A stretch of 64,000 bases of DNA, taken from the NCBI GenBank assembly GCA_947632745.1, contig CANRQH010000001.1, forward strand, positions 17,841-81,840, written 5' to 3'. Made by a program: the position numbers and the translations under genes. This document shows, in pieces, positions 20,918-29,248 of the stretch. This DNA is from an uncultured Clostridia bacterium. Lineage in GTDB: Bacteria > Bacillota > Clostridia > TANB77 > CAG-508. How positions within the stretch are numbered: position 1 is the stretch's first letter; each line of letters begins with the position of its first letter. The notes under the pieces are model-generated. The model ran no database searches. It was not told the origin of the DNA and was given only the letters and a program-made list of their open reading frames with translations.

Positions 20918-21076
20918 ATGAACAATAATGATATTTCTTATTTAATGAATATGCTTGGTAAAATGGATAAAAATCAATTAAATAATGGTCTTAACAGAAT
21001 CAACCAAATTTTGACTCCTGAAGAAAAGCAAAAAATTATTCAAGCTTTAAATTCTAAAAACAATGGTCAAAATTAG
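20918..21076 (+). CDS. Small protein of unknown function, 52 aa
   Basis: A short ORF with a good AGAGAGGTG site and its own promoter. The peptide starts MNNNDISYLMNMLGKMDKNQ and ends in a predicted helix (TPEEKQKIIQALNS) with Asn-rich tail. No signal peptide, membrane segment or metal motif. First of three closely spaced plus-strand genes (20918-21871). I do not recognise it; the LTPEEKQKII-type helix resembles small helical proteins often seen beside the next two genes in Clostridia, which is a weak impression only. Confidence 0.7.
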   Translation: MNNNDISYLMNMLGKMDKNQLNNGLNRINQILTPEEKQKIIQALNSKNNGQN

Positions 21077-21122
21077 CTATGAATAAGTATTATTTTAAAA
21101 AAATTAAGAAAGGATGATTTAT

Positions 21123-21518
21123 ATGGCAGAAAATGATTTAAATAATAGTTCTTCTAATATAAACATTACTCCAGATATGATTAATAATATAGTTAATATG
21201 CTAAAAAATAACACTACCACTGCTAATAAAGCTTCCTTTAAAAATGATTCATTTGAACATATAAGTTCAAATGATAGTGTAAATTCTGATAATAATTCCG
21301 AAAACTTTTCAAATAATATAGACTTTGAAACCATTTTAAAAATAAAGTCTATTATGGAGAATCTAAATAAAAAAGATGATCCAAGAAGCAATTTACTTTA
21401 TTCTTTAAAACCTTATTTACGAGAAACTAGGCAAAAAAAATTGGACCAATATGTTAATTTATTAAAGATTACACAAGTTACAAACTTATTTAAAAATGAC
21501 AAAGGAGATGAAGGGTAA
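21123..21518 (+). CDS. Conserved small helical protein of unknown function
   Basis: 131 residues from ATG 21123, nine bases after AGAAAGG; the in-frame ATG at 21114 is too close to that site. The N-terminal half is Asn/Ser-rich and probably disordered. The C-terminal half has the motif DPRSNLLYSLKPYLRETRQK, a pattern I associate with short uncharacterised Clostridia proteins. It is soluble, without signal or membrane segment. Its TAA overlaps the ATG of the next gene, so the two are translationally coupled. Function unknown; coupling to a membrane protein suggests a complex. Confidence 0.75.
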   Translation: MAENDLNNSSSNINITPDMINNIVNMLKNNTTTANKASFKNDSFEHISSNDSVNSDNNSENFSNNIDFETILKIKSIMENLNKKDDPRSNLLYSLKPYLRETRQKKLDQYVNLLKITQVTNLFKNDKGDEG

Positions 21519-21871
21519 TGCCTTTTTTTCGTTTTCCATTTTTTTATAATACTAATTATTATAATTCATTGGGAAGTTACGGAATCAATAATTTCGCCCA
21601 AAAAAATAGTTTAAATTCTAATATAAATGATACTAGTAATTCGCATAACAATATTACCATGCAAAATGCTAATTCTACATATAAAAATAATTTAGACTCA
21701 CACAAAAAAAATAATTCAAAAAGTAATGTTGATAATTACTTTTTTGAATTATTTGGTTTAAAACTTTATTTTGATGATGTGTTATTAATTTGCCTTATAT
21801 TTTTTTTATATGATGAAGGAGTAAGAGATAATGAATTATTTATAAGTTTAATTTTATTGCTTTTAAGTTAA
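21518..21871 (+). CDS. Small C-terminally membrane-anchored protein of unknown function
   Basis: 117 residues. The start overlaps the previous stop (TAATG). The N-terminal two thirds are Asn/Ser/Tyr-rich and low in complexity. The conserved part is the C-terminus, FGLKLYFDDVLLICLIFFLY, then a polar turn (DEGVRDNE) and a second hydrophobic stretch ending LILLLLS, consistent with a two-helix membrane hairpin. This C-terminal pattern recurs in unnamed Clostridia proteins; no function is established to my knowledge. Last gene of the three-gene unit, convergent with minC whose stop is three bases away, so no terminator fits between them. Confidence 0.75.
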   Translation: MPFFRFPFFYNTNYYNSLGSYGINNFAQKNSLNSNINDTSNSHNNITMQNANSTYKNNLDSHKKNNSKSNVDNYFFELFGLKLYFDDVLLICLIFFLYDEGVRDNELFISLILLLLS

Positions 21872-21874
21872 ATT

Positions 21875-22499
21875 TTATTCAATAACAATTTCCTTTTTTT
21901 CTTTGTCAATATATATGTATGTTTCTTTATGAAGAGGTTCTTCATCTCTATCTATTTCTTTTACTATATTTGCTATACGAAGTTGTACTGTATCTAGTTT
22001 TCCGGGTTGCAATTATTGCATTTACATTTCCCTTTGCTCCAGCATGAGCTAAACCTCTAAGAGTTCCAAGTACTACAATATTATCTGCTGCAACTACTTC
22101 TGCTCCTGAATTTACATCTCCTAATATAACTATACTTCCTTCTTCTTCTATTTTTTGTCCAGACCTAAGTGAACCTCTATGAAATCTAGTCTCTGATATT
22201 GATATTTCTTGTATAAATGGCTTTTTAATATTGGAAAGTCCAAGTTCTTTTGGCATATCAAAATCAACGTCCACATCTATATATTCTTTTATTATTTCTT
22301 CAATTTCATCCATTTCTTTGTTTTTTAAGACTTTACCTGTTATCATTATTGGTGTTTTTTCGTCTTTATATATTTTTTTTAACTGGATTACTTTTCTTCT
22401 AATTTGTACAATTATATCTTCAAATCTAGCTTCATTACTTATCTTTATCAATACAAGATTGTTTTTTTGGCTTACATTTATATAATTTTTCATCGTCAT
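21875..22499 (-). CDS. minC: Septum site-determining protein MinC, with one +1 frameshift at CGG
   Basis: MinC inhibits FtsZ assembly away from mid-cell. The C-terminal right-handed beta-helix domain is clear (GSIVILGDVNSGAEV, VVLGTLRGLAHAGAKGNVNA); the N-terminal part (about 1-100) fits the FtsZ-interacting domain. The frame from ATG 22499 breaks at an in-frame CGG (codon 166; 22004-22002) and would end at 21948. Skipping the C gives ATGKLDTVQLRIANIVKEI and runs to a TAA at 21875, matching the usual MinC end QLRIA. The product would be 207 residues. Last gene of the shape operon; minD, normally next, is not here. Either translation shifts +1 at CGG or the base is an assembly insertion; see the ten-site pattern. 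Confidence 0.85.
22002..22004 (-). other. In-frame CGG with +1 frameshift, minC
   Basis: Context ACC CGG AAA. Dropping one C gives ACC GGA AAA and restores the MinC C-terminus. Read in frame 0, translation ends 18-19 codons later. Confidence 0.85.
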
Positions 22500-22563
22500 T
22501 TCTCCTATCCCAATAAATAATTATCTTTTGATATTTATTTATCCTAATATTTTATTTAATAGG

Positions 22564-24659
22564 CTATCTAATATTTTCCATATAATTTATTGCCTGATTA
22601 TTCTCTTGTATTTCATTTTCATTTAAATTCATTCCAAAGTATTCTGCTATAATTTCTTTTGCAACTTCTGCTGTGTAAAATCCATGTCCTCCATTTTCTA
22701 CCATTACTACAACTGCTATTTCAGGGTCATTAAATGGTGCATATCCTGCAAACCATGCATTTACATCTTGCCCTGCTTCTGCTGAACCTGTTTTTCCTCC
22801 AACTTCTATATCAAAGTCTCTAAATACTGAACTTGCTGTTCCGGTCTTCTGTAACAGAACGCATTCCTTCTAATACTGCTTTAATATTTGCATCAGAAAA
22901 TTTTAAATCTTCTGTTCCGTTATTTTCTAAATTTAATTTTGTTGTTACATATTGTTCTATTTCTTTTCTAGAAGATTCTGTTCCATCTGCATTTAGTATT
23001 CTTTTTATTATTGTTGGTTCTATTTTGCTTCCACCATTTGCAACCATTGCAACATATTTTGCTATTTGTATAGGTGAAAAGTTATTATAACTTTGACCAA
23101 TAGCAGTTGATAAAGTTTGTCCTGCCGACCATGTTTCGTTTAAAGCTTTTGCAGCTTCTGGTGATGCCAATGTTCCTGATGTTTCACTTGGTAATTCTAT
23201 ACCTGTCTTTTTGCCTAATCCAAAATATGTAGCATATTTATCTATAGTTTCTATTCCTACTCTATTTCCTACTTCATAAAAGAAATAATTACATGAATTT
23301 TTTATTGCATCTGAAACATTTTGCCATCCATGTCCTCTATGATAACTTGTATAGTACCAACAAACTGGTTGATAATCTCTATATTTTGTGTATCTTCCTG
23401 TGTCATTTATTTTTTCTGATGTTGAAATTGCCCCAGTCTCTAGCCCTGCTAATGCTGTTACCATTTTAAATATTGAACCTGGCGCATATGCACCTTGTAT
23501 TGCTTTATTAAACAAAGCATTGTTTTCTTTGATTTTATTATATTCTGTTGTGCTTATCCCCCCTACCCATGAATTTGGGTTGTAATCTGGATTACTTGCC
23601 ATTGCAATTATTTCGCCAGAATGTACATCTATTACAACAACTGTACCACCTTTGGCATCATATCTATCAGAAAATCCTCCGCTTCTTATTTTATTTATAT
23701 TATTTTTTAAGGCTGTTTCTGCTACTTGTTGAAGCTTAGAATCTATTGAAAGTACAACTGTAGAACCTTGCTTTGCTTCTTGTGTTACAGTTTCTCCTGT
23801 AACAGTACCATCAACCGACATTTCTATTTCTTGTTTTCCGCTTTTGTCCTCTTAAATAATCTTCGAACAATGCTTCTATACCTGTTTTTCCAACATAGTC
23901 ATCATTATTGTAAATTTCTTTTTGTTCATTATATTCTTTTTCACTAATTTTTCCTATATATCCTAATATGTGTGAGGCTAAATTGTCATAATTATATTTT
24001 CTTGTACTTTCAGTTGTAATTGTAACACCTGGAAATTCAGCATTTTTTTCACTTATTTGTGCTATTATTTCTCTTGGTACGTTTTCTGCAAGTCCTATGG
24101 ATTTAGTACTACTGTAGCCTTTTGTAGTTATTTCATATCTTATAGATATTATTTTTCTTGCTTGCTCTAAATTTTGACTACTTATATCATATTTGTCTAT
24201 AAAAAAGTTTATTGCTTGCTCAGGAGTTGCATTTTCTTCTAATTTATAGCGTTTTAACCATTTTGAAAGTTCTTCTCCTTCGATTGTATAAGCTGTGCAT
24301 TCATTATTTATAGGAAAATTATTTGGGTAATTTATTTTATATTTTTCAAATAAATTTATTAAATTTAAAATGCAATTATTTAATGTTTCATCATCTGATT
24401 TTGTTTTATATAATTCTAAGTTAAAAGCACTTGTACTTGTTGCTAGCTCATTTCCTGACCTGTCTACAATTTGCCCTCTTGTTGCTTCTAATGTGCTTTC
24501 TCTCGAAAGTCTTGTGTTAGAAGTTTCTCTATATTCTGCACCTTTTACTATTTGTAATTCAAACAACTTTATTATTAATATTACACCAATAATGTAAACT
24601 AAAATTATTAAAATATTAAATCTTAAATTTGTATATTCTTTTTTTATTCGTTTTTTCAA
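22564..24659 (-). CDS. mrdA: Penicillin-binding protein 2 (elongation transpeptidase), with two +1 frameshifts at CGG
   Basis: PBP2 cross-links peptidoglycan during cell elongation with MreBCD and RodA. TTG start at 24659 after AAGGTGA. Order: one N-terminal membrane helix (about 13-35), dimerisation/pedestal domain (RGQIVDRSGNELA), transpeptidase domain with GSIFK (S-x-x-K), NSCN (S-x-N) and GGKTGSAEAG (K-T-G). Two in-frame CGG codons break the frame at 23840-23838 and 22843-22841. Skipping each C yields one 697-residue protein to the TAG at 22566-22564, the normal PBP2 length. Frame-0 products lack the whole transpeptidase domain (first site) or only the KTG motif (second site), so an essential enzyme would be dead without shifting. 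In operon, 31 bp after mreD. Confidence 0.9.
22841..22843 (-). other. In-frame CGG with +1 frameshift, mrdA distal site
   Basis: Context GAC CGG AAC. Skipping C gives GAC GGA ACA (Asp-Gly-Thr-Ala-Ser), the conserved GTA segment before the KTG motif. Frame 0 stops after seven codons. Confidence 0.88.
23838..23840 (-). other. In-frame CGG with +1 frameshift, mrdA proximal site
   Basis: Context AAG CGG AAA. Skipping C gives AAG GGA AAA CAA, restoring LRGQKGKQEIEMSVDG, the usual junction before the transpeptidase domain. Frame 0 stops after nine or ten codons. Confidence 0.88.
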
Positions 24660-24690
24660 TATTTCACCTTCTTTTGGTTAAATGTAAAAG

Positions 24691-25225
24691 TTAAAAATAT
24701 CTTGTTAAAATTTTGTTGTTTTTGTATTCTTCTTCTATTATATAACCTGATTTTTGAATTAATGGATATAATATTATTGTAATTATTATATTGTAAACAC
24801 TTTCTATTAAAAGTATTTTTATAAATTGAGTTATTTCAAAAGAATAACTATATATAAAATAACCTAATATATATGACCCTATTTCATATATACATGTACT
24901 TATTACTACCATAAGCATTATTGAAATTCTACTCTCTTTTGAAAAGTTTTTATCAAAAATTCCTCCAATTAAACCAACCGTTCCCAACATTATTGCCGAA
25001 ATTCCTACTTTTCTGCCTATAAATAAGTCTAGTAATAATCCGAAATATAATTCCATAAGATACCCCGGCTATTTTGTTATAAAATAAGCCTATAAATAAA
25101 ATAAATATTATAAACATATTTGGCATTACACCAGCTATTTTAAACCAAGTAAACAGGTTCTGATGTAATAAGTATATTATTATAAATGCAATTATTAATA
25201 GTATGTTTATCAATACTTTTTTCAT
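24691..25225 (-). CDS. mreD: Rod shape-determining protein MreD, with one +1 frameshift at CGG
   Basis: Small polytopic membrane protein of the elongasome, 177 residues after joining. Start ATG 25225 after an AAAGGAAAG site. Helices cover most of the length; the hallmark loop is split by an in-frame CGG at 25042-25040: skipping C gives SYGIIFGLLLDLFIGRKVG, the canonical MreD GLLLD segment. Unshifted, the reading continues about 30 non-homologous codons to a stop at 24953. Downstream is mrdA, upstream mreC. The family identity is certain only after the shift, which is itself support for it. Confidence 0.87.
25040..25042 (-). other. In-frame CGG with +1 frameshift, mreD
   Basis: Context TTT CGG ATT. 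Skipping C gives TTT GGA TTA TTA and the conserved FGLLLD motif. Confidence 0.87.
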
Positions 25226-25256
25226 TTACTTTCTACTTTCCTTTCAAAAATTAGAA

Positions 25257-26072
25257 TTAATTTGTTATTACTAGCACTGTTTCTAGTTTATTAAAGTCAA
25301 CTGCTGTTTCTACTAAGGCATATCTATCTTCTAAATTTGTAGTGTTTATTACTTTCGATACTTTACCTATATATATACCTTTTGGATATATGCCTCCCAA
25401 ACCAGATGTTTCTACTGTATCGTCTTGTGCTATATTGGCTTCTGTAGGTATATATACACTTTTTAAAGTTTTATTTTCTTGAAGCATACCTTTGCAAACT
25501 ACACTATCTCTTGAAGAGCTTAGCAAGCTACTTGTATTACTTGATGAATCTATTATTGTTTGAACTTTTGATGTTGTATCTGTTGCTGAAATTACATATC
25601 CTACTAGTCCTTCCGAGGCTATTACTGTCATATTTTCATGTATTCCACTATTTGTTCCTGCATTTATTATTATTGTTTTTGAATAGTTGCTTATATCACG
25701 ACTTATTACATCTGCTGCAACTGTTTGGTAATCTTTATATTTTTCTGATAAATTTAAATATTCTTTTAGTGTTTGATTTTCTGCTTTTATTGTTTCAAAT
25801 TCTCTAAGTTTTTCTTCTAATTCATTATTCCTTGCTGTTAGTTCTTCATTTTGTGACTTTAAATCATTTATATTAGTAAAAAAAGATGAATTTCCATGTA
25901 GTTTGTTTTTTACGTATGTAAGTCCATTTTGAATTGGATTTACTAGTTTATTGGCAATATTTTCTATGTATGATAAATTACTATTTTCTGTATTTGTTAA
26001 AATTACAAGTAATATCAATATTATTATTGTTATTATTATTCCTATAATCCCACTTTTTTTATTTTTGTACAT
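25257..26072 (-). CDS. mreC: Rod shape-determining protein MreC
   Basis: Bitopic scaffold of the elongasome that binds MreB, MreD and PBP2 outside the membrane. 271 residues: N-terminal membrane helix (about 9-27), coiled coil (about 65-105, NDLKSQNEELTARNNELEEK), then the beta-barrel region with SEGLVGYVISA and SGLGGIYPKGIYIGKV, both typical of MreC. It starts at ATG 26072 after AAAGAAAGGA. Unlike its neighbours it has no in-frame CGG and is intact. It sits between mreB (89-bp gap) and mreD. Confidence 0.93.
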   Translation of the reverse strand: MYKNKKSGIIGIIITIIILILLVILTNTENSNLSYIENIANKLVNPIQNGLTYVKNKLHGNSSFFTNINDLKSQNEELTARNNELEEKLREFETIKAENQTLKEYLNLSEKYKDYQTVAADVISRDISNYSKTIIINAGTNSGIHENMTVIASEGLVGYVISATDTTSKVQTIIDSSSNTSSLLSSSRDSVVCKGMLQENKTLKSVYIPTEANIAQDDTVETSGLGGIYPKGIYIGKVSKVINTTNLEDRYALVETAVDFNKLETVLVITN

Positions 26073-26161
26073 AATAATTTATCCTTTCTTTTTTTACTTT
26101 TTATATATATTTTTTATAGGTTACTTCGTATTCCCTTTATCTATAAACGTTTTTTCTGTAA

Positions 26162-27201
26162 TTATCTATAACTTCTTTTTCTACTATTAATTAAAACCGT
26201 TTTTAGTTTTTCTAGTTCTTCTAAAGTTTTGCCAGTACCTCTTACTACACAGTCTAACGGTGAATTGGCTATAAAAACTGGCATATTAGTCTCTGTACTT
26301 ATTAATTTGTCAATATTTTGAATTAATGCTCCTCCGCCGAGCAAGGTATATTCCTTTTTCTACTAAATCTGCTGCAAGCTCTGGAGGCGTTTTTTCAAGG
26401 GTTTGTTTTATTGTATCTATTATTTTTCCAACAGATTCACTCATAGCTTCCATTGCTTGAGAAGATTTTACTGTTATATTTCTTGGAAGTCCTGTTACTA
26501 AATCTCTTCCTCTTATTTCCATTGGAACATCTGTCATAAGTGGAGTAGCACATCCTATTGTCATTTTAATTTGCTCTGCTGTGGTATTTCCTACAAAAAG
26601 ATTTTCTTCTCTTTTTAAGTAATTTATTATATCTTCATCTAATTCATCCCCAGCAATTCTTAATGAATTGCTTACAACAATTCCTCCTAAAGATATAACT
26701 GCAACCTCAGTTGTTCCTCCGTCCTATGTCTACTATCATGCTTCCACTTGGTTCACTAATATTTATTCCAGCTCCTATTGCAGCAGCCATTGGTTCTTCT
26801 ATTAAATAAACCTCTTTTGCACCTGCTTGCATAATAGTTTCTTCTACTGCTCTTTCTTCTACTTCAGTTATTCCTGATGGTACTCCAACTACTACTCTTG
26901 GTCTTCCAACATTGTACCTAGTACATACTTTTCTTATCATATTTTTTAACATCATTCCTGTAGCTGTAAAATCTGCTATTACTCCATCTTTCATTGGTCG
27001 TACAGCTTGTATGTCTTCAGGTGTTCTGCCAAACATTTCTTTTGCCTCATACCCTGTTGCAACTATTCTTCCTGTTTTTTTGTCTATTGCAACAACTGAA
27101 GGCTCTTTTAATACTATTCCTTTTCCCTTTAAAGTTATTAAAATATTGGCTGTTCCTAAGTCTATTCCAATATCTTTTGAACCAAATGTAAAAAACTTCA
27201 T
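26162..27201 (-). CDS. mreB: Actin-like shape protein MreB, with two +1 frameshifts at CGG
   Basis: MreB polymerises under the membrane and guides wall synthesis. Joined length is 345 residues, normal for the family. Phosphate-1 motif GIDLGTANILI, PSVVAIDKKTG, VVGVPSGITEVEERAV, LIEEPMAAAIGAG; phosphate-2 motif IVDIGGGTTEV is made only if the CGG at 26721-26719 is skipped; the adenosine motif LAGGGALIQNID only if the CGG at 26339-26337 is skipped. Without shifting the product ends within the first half and lacks the ATPase core. Starts ATG 27201, eight bases after radC. An MreB paralogue elsewhere (for example Mbl) cannot be excluded. Confidence 0.92.
26337..26339 (-). other. In-frame CGG with +1 frameshift, mreB distal site (CGGC)
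   Basis: Context GCT CGG CGG AGG, the only site where the base after CGG is C, so the restored glycine is GGC: GCT (C) GGC GGA GGA gives Ala-Gly-Gly-Gly. Two CGG triplets are adjacent here; shifting at the second would give the same length. Confidence 0.85.
26719..26721 (-). other. In-frame CGG with +1 frameshift, mreB proximal site
   Basis: Codon 161, context GGA CGG AGG. Skipping C gives GGA GGA GGA ACA ACT, the invariant GGGTT of the phosphate-2 loop. Frame 0 meets TGA four codons later. Confidence 0.9.
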
Positions 27202-27209
27202 TTTTTATT

Positions 27210-27922
27210 TCATTCCTTTCCCAATTTTGATTTCCATTTTTCTATAGTTTTTATACTGATGTATTCATTATTTCCTATTACAATATGGTCTAATAGTTCT
27301 ATTCCAATAACTTTTGCAGCTTCTTCTAATCTTTTTGTAATTTCATAATCTTGATTGCTAGGTGTTGCATTTCCGACTTGGATGATTATGCACAAGTATC
27401 ATTTTGGGTGCATTAATTTTTACCGCTTCTGATAAAATATTTCTCATTCCAATGTTTACAAAATTGTTTCCACCTACTGCTACGTTTTTAATTTTTAGTA
27501 TATTTAGCCCATTATCTAATAATACTATTTTTGCTATTTCTATTTTTTCGTGTTGCATTTCATTCATTAGTATTTTAACTATATCATTTGGTTCTTTTAT
27601 TTTAATTTTTCTATAATTTAATGGCGTATTCATTCTACATGCAAGTTCACATACTGCTTTTAGCTGTATTGCTTTTACACGTCCTAGACCTTTTATTTTA
27701 GTTAGCTCTTCTATACTTATTTCTCTTAAAAAACTTAAATCGTCTTTACCATACATTTCGTTTAAGTTTAGTATTTTTCTTGCTATATCTACACTTGTAA
27801 GTTCTTTAGTTCCTGTTTTTATTATTATAGCTAGTAATTCTGCATTACTTAAACTTTTTTCTCCGAAGTAATTCTAACTTTTCATATGGTCTTTCACTTG
27901 TTGGTAATTCTTTTATTGTCAA
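27210..27922 (-). CDS. radC: RadC/JAMM-family protein, with two +1 frameshifts at CGG
   Basis: RadC-family protein: an N-terminal helix-hairpin-helix-like part (SIEELTKIKGLGRVKAIQLKA) and a C-terminal JAMM metallo-isopeptidase-like domain (LVHNHPSGNATPSNQD, then EEAAKVIGIELLDHIVIG). A TTG start at 27922 after AAGGAAA gives TIKELPTSERPYEKLELLG. Two in-frame CGG codons, at 27865-27863 (the G of LELLGEKSLSNAE) and 27375-27373 (the G of HPSGN), must be skipped to obtain the 236-residue protein. The HPSG motif is among the most conserved in the family, so the second site lies in the active centre. RadC is commonly found next to mreB in Firmicutes; its biological role is poorly defined. Confidence 0.9.
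27373..27375 (-). other. In-frame CGG with +1 frameshift, radC distal site
   Basis: Context AGT CGG AAA. Skipping C gives AGT GGA AAT, the Ser-Gly-Asn of the JAMM-like HPSGN motif. Frame 0 stops at TAG five codons later. Confidence 0.9.
27863..27865 (-). other. In-frame CGG with +1 frameshift, radC proximal site
   Basis: Context CTT CGG AGA. Skipping C gives CTT GGA GAA AAA (Leu-Gly-Glu-Lys) near the RadC N-terminus, codon 20 from the TTG start. Frame 0 stops six codons later. Confidence 0.85.
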
Positions 27923-27954
27923 TTAATTTTCCTTTCCGCCCCTTAGTTGTTTTT

Positions 27955-28212
27955 TTAAACCTTTCTATATATGAAAATTGCTATTGCCATTCCTATTATG
28001 CTGGCAATATTTATCTTTATTGTAAATGCAAATGTAATACTTATTATGCTTAAATTTAATACAAATGGATTTTCTAACCCAAATTGCTGTCCAAACGATA
28101 ACCACCATAATCCGCTTACATTTCCTGCTAAATCTCCTAGTAATCCTCCTATTACTAATCCACTTAGTATAAATATTAATAGTATCCAAAAACTTTTATC
28201 TCTTACTGCCAT
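27955..28212 (-). CDS. DUF4321-like small membrane protein
   Basis: 85 residues from ATG 28212, behind GGAGGAG. Two or three hydrophobic helices (about 7-30 and 55-83) with GGLLGDLAGNVSGLWWLSFG between them, the pattern of DUF4321 proteins that commonly sit next to radC/mreB in Clostridia. Function unknown; location implies a membrane protein linked to shape or wall synthesis. First gene of the operon (promoter 28272-28300), 32 bp before radC. A longer in-frame start at 28254 exists but lacks a ribosome site. Confidence 0.8.
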   Translation of the reverse strand: MAVRDKSFWILLIFILSGLVIGGLLGDLAGNVSGLWWLSFGQQFGLENPFVLNLSIISITFAFTIKINIASIIGMAIAIFIYRKV

Positions 28213-28271
28213 TTTTGCTCCTCCTTTGTTTTTTCTCCTCTTACGGATTTTCATGTTTATGTGACTTTTAT

Positions 28272-28300
28272 ATTATATATTGATTTTATAATTTTTTCAA
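28272..28300 (-). promoter_or_regulatory. Promoter of the DUF4321-radC-mreBCD-mrdA-minC operon
   Basis: Minus strand TTGAAA (28300-28295), 17-bp spacer, perfect TATAAT (28277-28272), about 60 bp before the DUF4321 start. Confidence 0.75.
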
Positions 28301-28398
28301 GCAAATTGTAGATTTTTTTTATTTTTTATGATATTGTAATTATAATTTACAAAATTTAATGGAAAAAATTGTGGCTTTAAATACAATCATTTTTATAG

Positions 28399-28506
28399 TA
28401 TAATATTTTTAGCAGATATTTTTCTTATACATATAATGCTTGGGAGGATATTTTAGTTTGAAAGCAAGTAAACTTTCATATCTATGCATATTTTCCAAGT
28501 GAAGTG
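28399..28506 (+). promoter_or_regulatory. mecA leader: -10 box, possible hairpin and 14-codon upstream ORF
   Basis: The 314-bp gap 28213-28526 holds the minus-strand operon promoter and this plus-strand leader. TATAAT lies at 28399-28404 with no good -35. Within the leader GGGAGG (28442-28447) is followed 10 bp later by TTG (28458) and 14 codons ending TGA at 28502 (peptide starts MKASKLSYLC if TTG initiates). CTTGG near 28439 can pair with CCAAG near 28495, which would fold the segment. Suggestive only. Confidence 0.3.
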
Positions 28507-28526
28507 AGAAAAGAAAGGAATTTTAT

Positions 28527-29178
28527 ATGAAGATTGAAAAACTTACAGATAATAAAATTAGAATAATAATTAACCTTGATGAACTTCCAGAAAAAGGTAT
28601 GGATATACATAGTTTTGCAAAAAATCAAAATGCTACCCGGATCTCTTTTTCAAAATATTTTAAGTGAAGCAGAAAAACAAGTTGGTTTTAAAGTCCAAAA
28701 TTGTAGATTACTTGTTGAAGCATTTTTTACCTCTGAAGGATATATTGTGTTTACTTTAACAAGATATAAAAATGAAACAAATTCTATATCATCATCAACA
28801 TCTGCGTTAGCTGGATCTAAAAAAGTAAAATTTAAAAGAAAAACTCCTGATGGTTCGTGTTCAAATGCAATATATAAATTTAATACTTTTGAAGAATTTT
28901 GCAACTTTTGTACATACTGCAATAGCTCAAAGCTAAGTGATTTAAAGAGCTTTGCAAAAAATATTTCCTTATATGAATATAACAATTTATATTATTTAGT
29001 ATTTACAAATATTAATGTAGATTATAAAAATATAAAATTATTTTACACATCTATTTCCGAGTTTTCAAACTTAGTTAGTAACTCTATTACATTAAAAAGT
29101 AAATTAGATGAATATGGAAAAATAATCTTTAAAACAAATGCTATAAAAAATGGAATAAAATATTTTTCAAATATTTAA
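28527..29178 (+). CDS. mecA: MecA-type ClpC adaptor, with one +1 frameshift at CGG
   Basis: MecA proteins deliver substrates to the ClpCP protease. ATG 28527 after AAGAAAGGAA; the first 37 codons give MKIEKLTDNKIRIIINLDEL, the classic MecA N-terminal substrate-binding domain. The frame breaks at CGG 28638-28640; skipping C gives NATGSLFQNILSEAEKQVGF and the rest of the protein, 216 residues in all. The second half (about 115-215, FNTFEEFCNFCTYC and YEYNNLYYLVF) corresponds to the ClpC-binding domain. Without the shift a 46-residue peptide would result. Monocistronic between the shape operon (divergent) and the Bax inhibitor-like gene. Confidence 0.85.
28638..28640 (+). other. In-frame CGG with +1 frameshift, mecA
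   Basis: Codon 38, context ACC CGG ATC. Skipping C gives ACC GGA TCT. Frame 0 ends at TGA about nine codons later. Confidence 0.87.
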
Positions 29179-29248
29179 CTAAATTTATGGATTATTTTTT
29201 ATAAATATGTTATTATAATAATATCTTTATAAAGAGGTGGTGAATATA

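Noticed and set aside
21875..28640. Reading the broken genes as pseudogenes
   Set aside because: All breaks are single-base and at the same codon, the flanking sequences are fully conserved on both sides, and several genes are essential (mreB, mrdA). Random decay would also give stops, deletions and out-of-phase indels, none of which I see.
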